A DNA stretch of 64,000 nucleotides from Aralia elata (Eukaryota; Streptophyta; Magnoliopsida; Apiales; Araliaceae), in NCBI GenBank assembly GCA_034770075.1, contig CM068385.1:52212746-52276745 (forward strand), given 5' to 3'. Of the stretch, positions 58,286-64,000 are shown piece after piece. A program made the translations under genes and the position numbers. The notes beneath the pieces are model-generated. The model searched no databases, was not told where the DNA came from, and was given only the letters and a program-made list of their open reading frames with translations. Position 1 is the first letter of the stretch. Each line of letters starts with the position of its first letter.

Positions 58286-59115
58286 GTAAATTCACCATTT
58301 CAGCAGATGTACTATCCAGTTATAGCAAACACATGCATATCCGTTGATATAATCTATATTATTCAACACGTGAGATTTCATGTCATTTTCTAAAAGTATG
58401 CATGTTGATCTTGGGACCTATAAATTTTGAGAGGAGATTGGTACAGAGAAGTGTTGAGGGGAGTTTAGGTAACAAGAATCCATCACATGTGATTATGCCA
58501 TGATGACAGACAAGTTGGTTATGGACTTTACTATAGTCAGTCTCACTGAATGTTTTACTAATTATAGTATTTTAAGCAGCACAGTTATTTTTCATTTCTG
58601 AGGAGTGCAAGTATTGGTTATTGACACCAATGTTTTAGGAACTAAATCGAACCGGCAGGTAGGACTACCCAGACTGGGAACTGGACAACAAAACGATCCG
58701 GAGAAGAAGATAATGGCCCTAAAACCCTTTGTTGATCGACTTGGGTATGTTGCGAATTCATGAAGTATTGTTCTATTTGGTCAGATTGTTGTCTGAGTAT
58801 TCACTTTGAATTCTTAATGTAAGTTACTTTTTGCTTAGGTATGATAATGTCCCTCCAGAAATCAATAAGTTGAGGTGCAGGATACCCTGATATTGTCACA
58901 CGGTAGCATAAAAGTTTAAACAGTTCAGGTCAACAATAAAGCTGGTATTGGTTTGTTTCTAGATCTTGTCCTGAAAGTCTATTATTTATTAATTTCTAAT
59001 TAGGTTAATAGACCTGTTCATGGATTATAAATAATATAATAGCAATCAATACGAATTCATGTGTAATTAAATCTATGATGTCTGTGATTATAGCTAGCAT
59101 CTTTGGGGCATATAC
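58286..59115. other. Spacer with possible exon scraps
   Basis: 58714-58747 (LKPFVDRLG, before GTATGT) and 58840-58885 (YDNVPPEINKLRCR) look like coding scraps joined across an intron-like gap. Too short to identify. Confidence 0.3.
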
Positions 59116-61010
59116 TGAAAGTAATATGCCCTCAAGCCAATTATATTTGATGTAATAAGCATTTACTTTGTAATCTTATTCAAATATTAATAATAGAATA
59201 AAAGGCATATTTTATCCATGTTAATTGGTTGAATTAATAAATGTGATGAACCCATAGTTTTTGAGCAATGCTTTTAGAATCATGATGAGATCATGCTAGT
59301 GAGATCTAAATTCAAGAAAGCTCAAAAACTAAAATGTTCCTAATCGTTGGATCACTAATATTGGGATTACTGATCCGGATAAATTAGTACATACTATGCT
59401 TGATCTTTAGAAGATGATGATTGATCTCATAATCATTTGTGTGGAGACACTAAAGCAAGTATGTAGGTGCTTATTGAAGAATAAGTTCACTGAACGTGAC
59501 TCGCTTAAAGAACCCTAATGGAGTTTTATTCACCTGTCAATAGGGAAGTCCTTAAGTGATAGTTGTACAAGTGATCCTTGGACTTGAGATCATCATAGTA
59601 CCTTGTGTATGTTAAGTTATACTTTGTCATATTCCTTAATACCTTAGGGTATGCCATAGGGTATGTACGGGTATAATAAAGTATACACGGAGGTAGGTGA
59701 ATGATCGACAAAGGATCTACCACTTCTAATAAAGGGAGAGAATGTCCTATGCGATTTGATAAATGACAACTCATAAATCCCTGGCCAGGGTTGAATGAAA
59801 ATTAGAAAGGAGTTTCTAATTTACATTAATCGGAGTTGTGCATTCTTAAATCGAAATGCATATGATTAAATAAAATAAGACTTGTCAGTAAATCCATGTC
59901 TTATATTTAATCGGGACATTGTATGGTAGAAGGATTGAATTGTACGGTAACTACTGCTGAATAGGTTCTATGTGATTAAACGTTGATTTCATATTATACG
60001 GATAGTCATGATACATTATCGTAAGGTGTCCCTCATGATGTAAAATAAATATTATTTATTTATATATGAATTAAAGGAGTTTAATTCATTATAAATAATA
60101 TTAGAATAGTTCTAATTTATTTATTCTACGACCGACATAATATTGAACCTAAAGGGTCACACCACAAAAGAATAATATTATATTAGAAACAATTGGCTTA
60201 ATGATAATAAATTAAGTATTTAATTTATTAGTTGAATAAATTGAAATGCTTAATATTTATAATGATATATTTGGAGAAATATTGAATTATAAATTAATAA
60301 GAGAAATCTTATTATTATTATTATTATTTAATTCCTAATTAGATTGGGAATTGAATTAATACATTTATTGCTAAAGTGTTTAGTTGTAATAAATGCTCCT
60401 ACAAATGCAAATGCAAATGAAATGCAAATGCAAATGAAATCCAATTTCTAGATTAATATGTGTTACTTGCTTAATGTTGATTAAACAAGTAACATATGTT
60501 ATGTGTGAAATGAAGCCTACATGTGGGTTAGGAGAATATGTATACTTGTAAGTATACAACTAGAATGATTAGATGAATACTTGCATTATTGATTGGAAGA
60601 CATCATGAGATGAACCCTAATTGAGATTAGGAAAAAAAATCAATAATTATTGTTGTTGGATTTCTTAAGAGTTAGGAAAGAAAGAACTATTTGGATTAGC
60701 CATCCTTGATTTCTAGGAAATCATAATTTGTTTCTTCATTAATCGTTTCTTGGTGGATCACCTTTAGAGTGCTACATACACTTTGTAGCTTAAGTTTGAT
60801 CCAAGGATTGAAGATTGGAGGATCTTGAAGAAATCAAGAGAGGAGTAGATCTTGTAGCGGTTTAAGAGTTGAATCATCAAAGGTATTATCTCTTGTTATT
60901 GTTCTTCAATTAATAGCTATGCATAAGGTGATTCATGGATAAGTTGCAAAAATTTTAATTTCCATTTTCCGTTGCGTATCTCAATATGATTGTGATTTTG
61001 CAAACTTACA
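59116..61010 (+). repeat. 5' LTR of the second copia element
   Basis: 1895 bp, aligned to the other copia LTRs with substitutions and indels throughout. Contains an (AAATGC)n-like run at 60400-60440. Confidence 0.9.
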
Positions 61011-61011
61011 G

Positions 61012-61025
61012 TGGTATCAAGAGCC
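61012..61025 (+). promoter_or_regulatory. Primer binding site, tRNA-iMet
   Basis: TGGTATCAAGAGCC, one base after the LTR. Confidence 0.85.
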
Positions 61026-61157
61026 ATCCTTATACGTACTGTTAATTGTATAAATTATATATATGTTGATATGTATTTAGAACAATTTTTTTGGGTATAA
61101 TTGTTAGTATGAAATTATGTTTTTTGGAAAAACATCAAAATCAAAAAAAAAAAGAGA

Positions 61158-61278
61158 CACTGTTCACCGCCGGACACTGTTCACCGCCGGATACTGTTCA
61201 CCGCCGGACACTGTTCACCGGCCGGCACTGTGCACTGGGCAGCGTCACTGTTCACCGGGCAGCCCGGGCACTGTTCAT
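61158..61278 (+). repeat. 18-bp GC-rich repeats in the leader
   Basis: CACTGTTCACCGCCGGA repeated about four times, then diverged units with CACTGTTCACCGGGCAG to 61278. Framed by poly-A before and poly-T after (61142-61153 and 61286-61298), which could pair. Confidence 0.9.
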
Positions 61279-62058
61279 TAAAATTTTTTTTTTTTTTGAT
61301 TTTCCAATTTTACATTTTCAATGTTAAAAATAAAGATGTTTATTTTGGACTTGAAATTGGTTTAAAATAAAGGAGTTTATTTTAATTAATATTGGATTTC
61401 AATTTTGAACAAAGATTCTAAATTTTTATAAAGGAGTTTATATTAATTTGGAATGGATTAAAATAAAAGAGTTTATTTTAATTGGATTTTGGATTTCTAC
61501 TAGTCAATTGCCCATTAAATGATATCAATATATATTGAATGGTTTATTATTCATGAGATGAATGGTATTTATATATGTTGATATATATATAGGGGATGAT
61601 TAAGGACTATTGACCAATGTGATTGGATTTAATTTGAATGGATGCTTGAATGAATGGTTTTATTCTTAATGGGGTCTGCGTACCTCGCCTATCTAAATTT
61701 CTAAATGTAATTTCTATCTCTCTCCTATGTACTTCCCTTTGACTATTGATCAAGGTTTCTATTTTGTTAAAATGAATGTAATAGGATTTAATAGAGTTAC
61801 TAGAGAAATTGGAACAGAAGAGCAAGAGCATTGAAGACCCATTTGTAATGAAGCCTAGGTTAAATGTAATAGTTATATTCAAATTTATTTTTGCACCCTA
61901 AGTTTGACCTATTGATTTACTCGGTGGCTCGAGTGAATCAAATTAGATTAAGTTCATAATCATCCCATATAGAATATAGTACTCTATAAATGCATGCTTA
62001 TAATATATATATATTAAATATATTATTATTCATGTTGATGAATGTTTAATATGACGCG

Positions 62059-62096
<38 letters not shown>

Positions 62097-62240
62097 TGCA
62101 CGCTAAACAAGATGAGACCATTAAAAACAAAATCCTCATTTCAAAATATTAAGTTGAATACGTTTAAAGGTATTTCAAAAATATCAAACATAGCCTTCTA
62201 GCATGATAAAGCAATAGAGTATTAATTATTTAATATTAGT

Positions 62241-62540
62241 TTGTTGTGCACACACAAGACTCATATTAAAATTTTAAGATGTTGGCTTTATTACATTAAA
62301 AATGTTTTATAAGGAATTGAACAATACTAGTTTTGTTGTGCACACACAAGGACTATATTTTTCTATTCGCTTATATGGAAATGCTAGGTGAAACTTAACT
62401 TGGATTATTTTAGTTCGGATGTGCACACACTTGACTATTATAATCTAAGAGGTAAAAAACAAGGAGTTACATAGTTGATGTAATTGACAAAAGTTGTCTA
62501 CCCTTTGAATAAATATATGGTTTGTTGTGCACACACAAGG
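62241..62540 (+). repeat. Four-copy leader motif, GTGCACACAC version
   Basis: TTGTTGTGCACACACAAG at 62241, 62333 and 62522, with the variant CGGATGTGCACACACTTG at 62416-62433. Order and spacing match the other two elements. Confidence 0.9.
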
Positions 62541-62743
62541 CTGTATATTTATGTCAATAGGATCCTTACTCACTAAACAAATTTTTTGAAAATTTGTCGA
62601 ACTATATATGGAGGGTCATATAGTTTGTATAAAATAGTGGGAGACACCCTTTTAATAAAGTCCTATATTAAATTGGTGATTAATAAAATGAATATATGCT
62701 AATGTTGTTTAAATAAAAAAAATTCATTTACAGATTTTTACAA

Positions 62744-63605
62744 ATGGCCCATTCACTATCACTGCAGAGCATATTGGATGCTAATAAATTAACCGGACCG
62801 AACTACACGGATTGGTTAAGAAATTTGAGAATTGTTTTCACCGCTGAAAAATTATCTTATGTCCTTAATTCGCCTGTTCCTGCAACTGTTGCAGAAACTG
62901 CCTCTGAGGAAGATATTGCTACTTTTAAAAGGTGACAAGATGATGCTATTGGTAGCTCAATGCATCATGCTCGCATCCATGAGTAACGAGTTACAACGTC
63001 AACATGAGAAAATGGATGCACCTGCTATATTGCTTCACCTGCAAGAGTTGTATGGTGAATAAAGTAGGTCTGCTAGATATGAGATATGTAAGGAGCTCTT
63101 CCGATCTAGAATGACCGATGACACTACAGTACAGACACATGTCCTTAAAATGATCAATTTGATTGAACAATTAGGACAACTAGGTTTTGTAATGGATGGA
63201 GAGTTGAGACAAGATTTGATCTTGCAGTCACTCCCGGACTCCTACTCACAATTTGTTGTGAATTTTCACATGAACAAGCTTGATGTCAGCTTGCCTGAAT
63301 TGCTTAACATACTGAAAACTGCAGAGAGTCACTTTCCATCCAAGAAAGACCAAGTCTTACTGATAGGTGACACTTCCAAGAAAAGGAAGTGGCCCAAAGG
63401 AGCTTCTGCAAGAAAAATTCTAAGAAGGCAAAAGGAAAGACAGTTGATAAAGTTAATAAGAATAAAACAAATACGGATAACAAAGGAGTTTGCTTCCACT
63501 ACAATAAGCCTGGACATTAGAAGAGAAACTGCAAGGATTACCTTGCAGAGGCAAAGCAGAAAAAGCTTGTTGAAGCTTCAGCTACGAATACAGGTTTATT
63601 CATGA
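62744..63605 (+). pseudogene. gag: Copia gag, broken
   Basis: Starts MAHSLSLQSILDANKLTG, the family start. TGA at 62933 replaces Trp of the KWQDDA motif, with a one-base insertion soon after (62949). The second frame runs to TAA at 63060 (YGE-stop-SRSA, where the family has Q). The third run starts around 63063 and covers MTDDTTVQTHVLKMIN to KRKWPKGASA, where another shift leads into a false basic tail ending 63605. Unlike the 47505 copy, this one has true stop substitutions as well as shifts, consistent with age. Confidence 0.8.
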
Positions 63606-64000
63606 TTGAAATAAATCTTTCTATAAGTCAAAATTCTACTTGGGTATTAGATACCGGTTGTGGTTCTCACATATGCAATTCATTGTAGGGAATAAGCAGA
63701 AGTAGAAGGCTAAACAAGGGAGAAGTAACTCTACGAGTGGAAAATGGAGCAAAGGTTGCTGCATTAGCTGTGGGGACTTATTGTTTAACACTGCCTACGA
63801 GAAAATCTATCAATTTAATAAATTTTTATTATGTACATATTCTCATTAGAAACATTATATCTATTTATATGTTGGACAAAGAAGGATTCGATGTTATATT
63901 TAAGAACAATGGTTGTTCTATTTATAATAATAATGTTTTGTTTGGAACTGGTAGATTAATTGATGGACTTTACTTACTTGACTTACATGAAAATATTTTT
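63480..64000 (+). pseudogene. Copia zinc knuckle and protease, damaged
   Basis: After the shift, KGVCFHYNKPGH-stop-KRNC shows the CCHC knuckle with its second Cys changed to Tyr and Trp changed to a stop. Then WVLDTGCGSHIC (63634-63669), the DTG protease site, a stop at 63687-63689, and VTLRVENGAKVAALAVGTYC. It continues to the window end in the same frame. Confidence 0.75.

Larger units (their letters stand above)
59116..64000 (+). mobile_element. Second Ty1/copia element of the same family, 5' part
   Basis: LTR 59116-61010, primer site 61012-61025, leader, gag, NC and protease; it runs past the window end. Related to the 47505 element but distinct: LTR start TGAAAGTAATATGCCC, end CAAACTTACA, one copy of the 44-bp LTR repeat, and the GTGCACACAC leader motif. 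Confidence 0.9.

Noticed and set aside
61091..61327. 78-residue ORF over the 18-bp repeats
   Set aside because: An 18-bp period keeps the frame open by chance; it lies in the untranslated leader.

Overview
The window is plant nuclear DNA, probably eudicot: AT-rich and intron-containing. It is almost entirely transposable elements: Ty3/gypsy and Ty1/copia LTR retrotransposons with plant-type primer sites (tRNA-iMet; a tRNA-Arg-like site in the Tat element), a CACTA-type end, a foldback element and a hAT-derived gene. Species cannot be told from the sequence. I see no intact host gene, no tRNA or rRNA gene and no CRISPR array.

Layout. 1-1170 is the 3' end of a gypsy-type LTR. 1359-4264 is a solo LTR (target-site duplication, TSD, TTTTT) inside an older minus-oriented LTR-like sequence (1171-1358, 4265 to about 6244). 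6245-8419 is a minus-strand copia leader plus gag, abutting head-to-head a plus-strand copia LTR that starts at 8420. That LTR is split at 8947/25187 by a 16.2-kb gypsy element (8948-25186, TSD ATGTC), whose 3' LTR is in turn split by a 10.4-kb Tat/Ogre-lineage element (13725-24149, TSD GCGTC). The copia LTR ends at 26050, where a gypsy element with 4.6-kb LTRs begins (26051-39602). Its 3' LTR holds another solo LTR (36723-39502, TSD GTTCC) and is cut off where a further copia LTR begins (39603-40526), itself cut by a CACTA-type end at 40527.

41131-47504 is older non-LTR space: a foldback element, weak CACTA-like remains and a BED-finger gene derived from a hAT transposase. A full-length copia element (47505-57126) separates this from four exons of a methionyl-tRNA synthetase and some unidentified exons (57154-58285). 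A second, related copia element enters at 59116 and runs off the window.

Functionally the window is a record of insertions. Elements supply recognisable parts (LTR, PBS, gag, NC, PR, IN, RT, RNase H, PPT), but no element has an intact set of reading frames. The most unusual things are: short hairpin-forming repeat clusters in every LTR family, one of which (CTCGCCCCGGCGAG) is shared by two otherwise different families; a four-copy leader motif in the copia family that differs in the same way in all four copies between subfamilies; a long unexplained open frame behind a dying reverse transcriptase in the 16-kb element; a satellite-like 70/140-bp higher-order array in the Tat element's 3' untranslated region; and an excess of single-base insertions in one copia element that looks like sequencing error.
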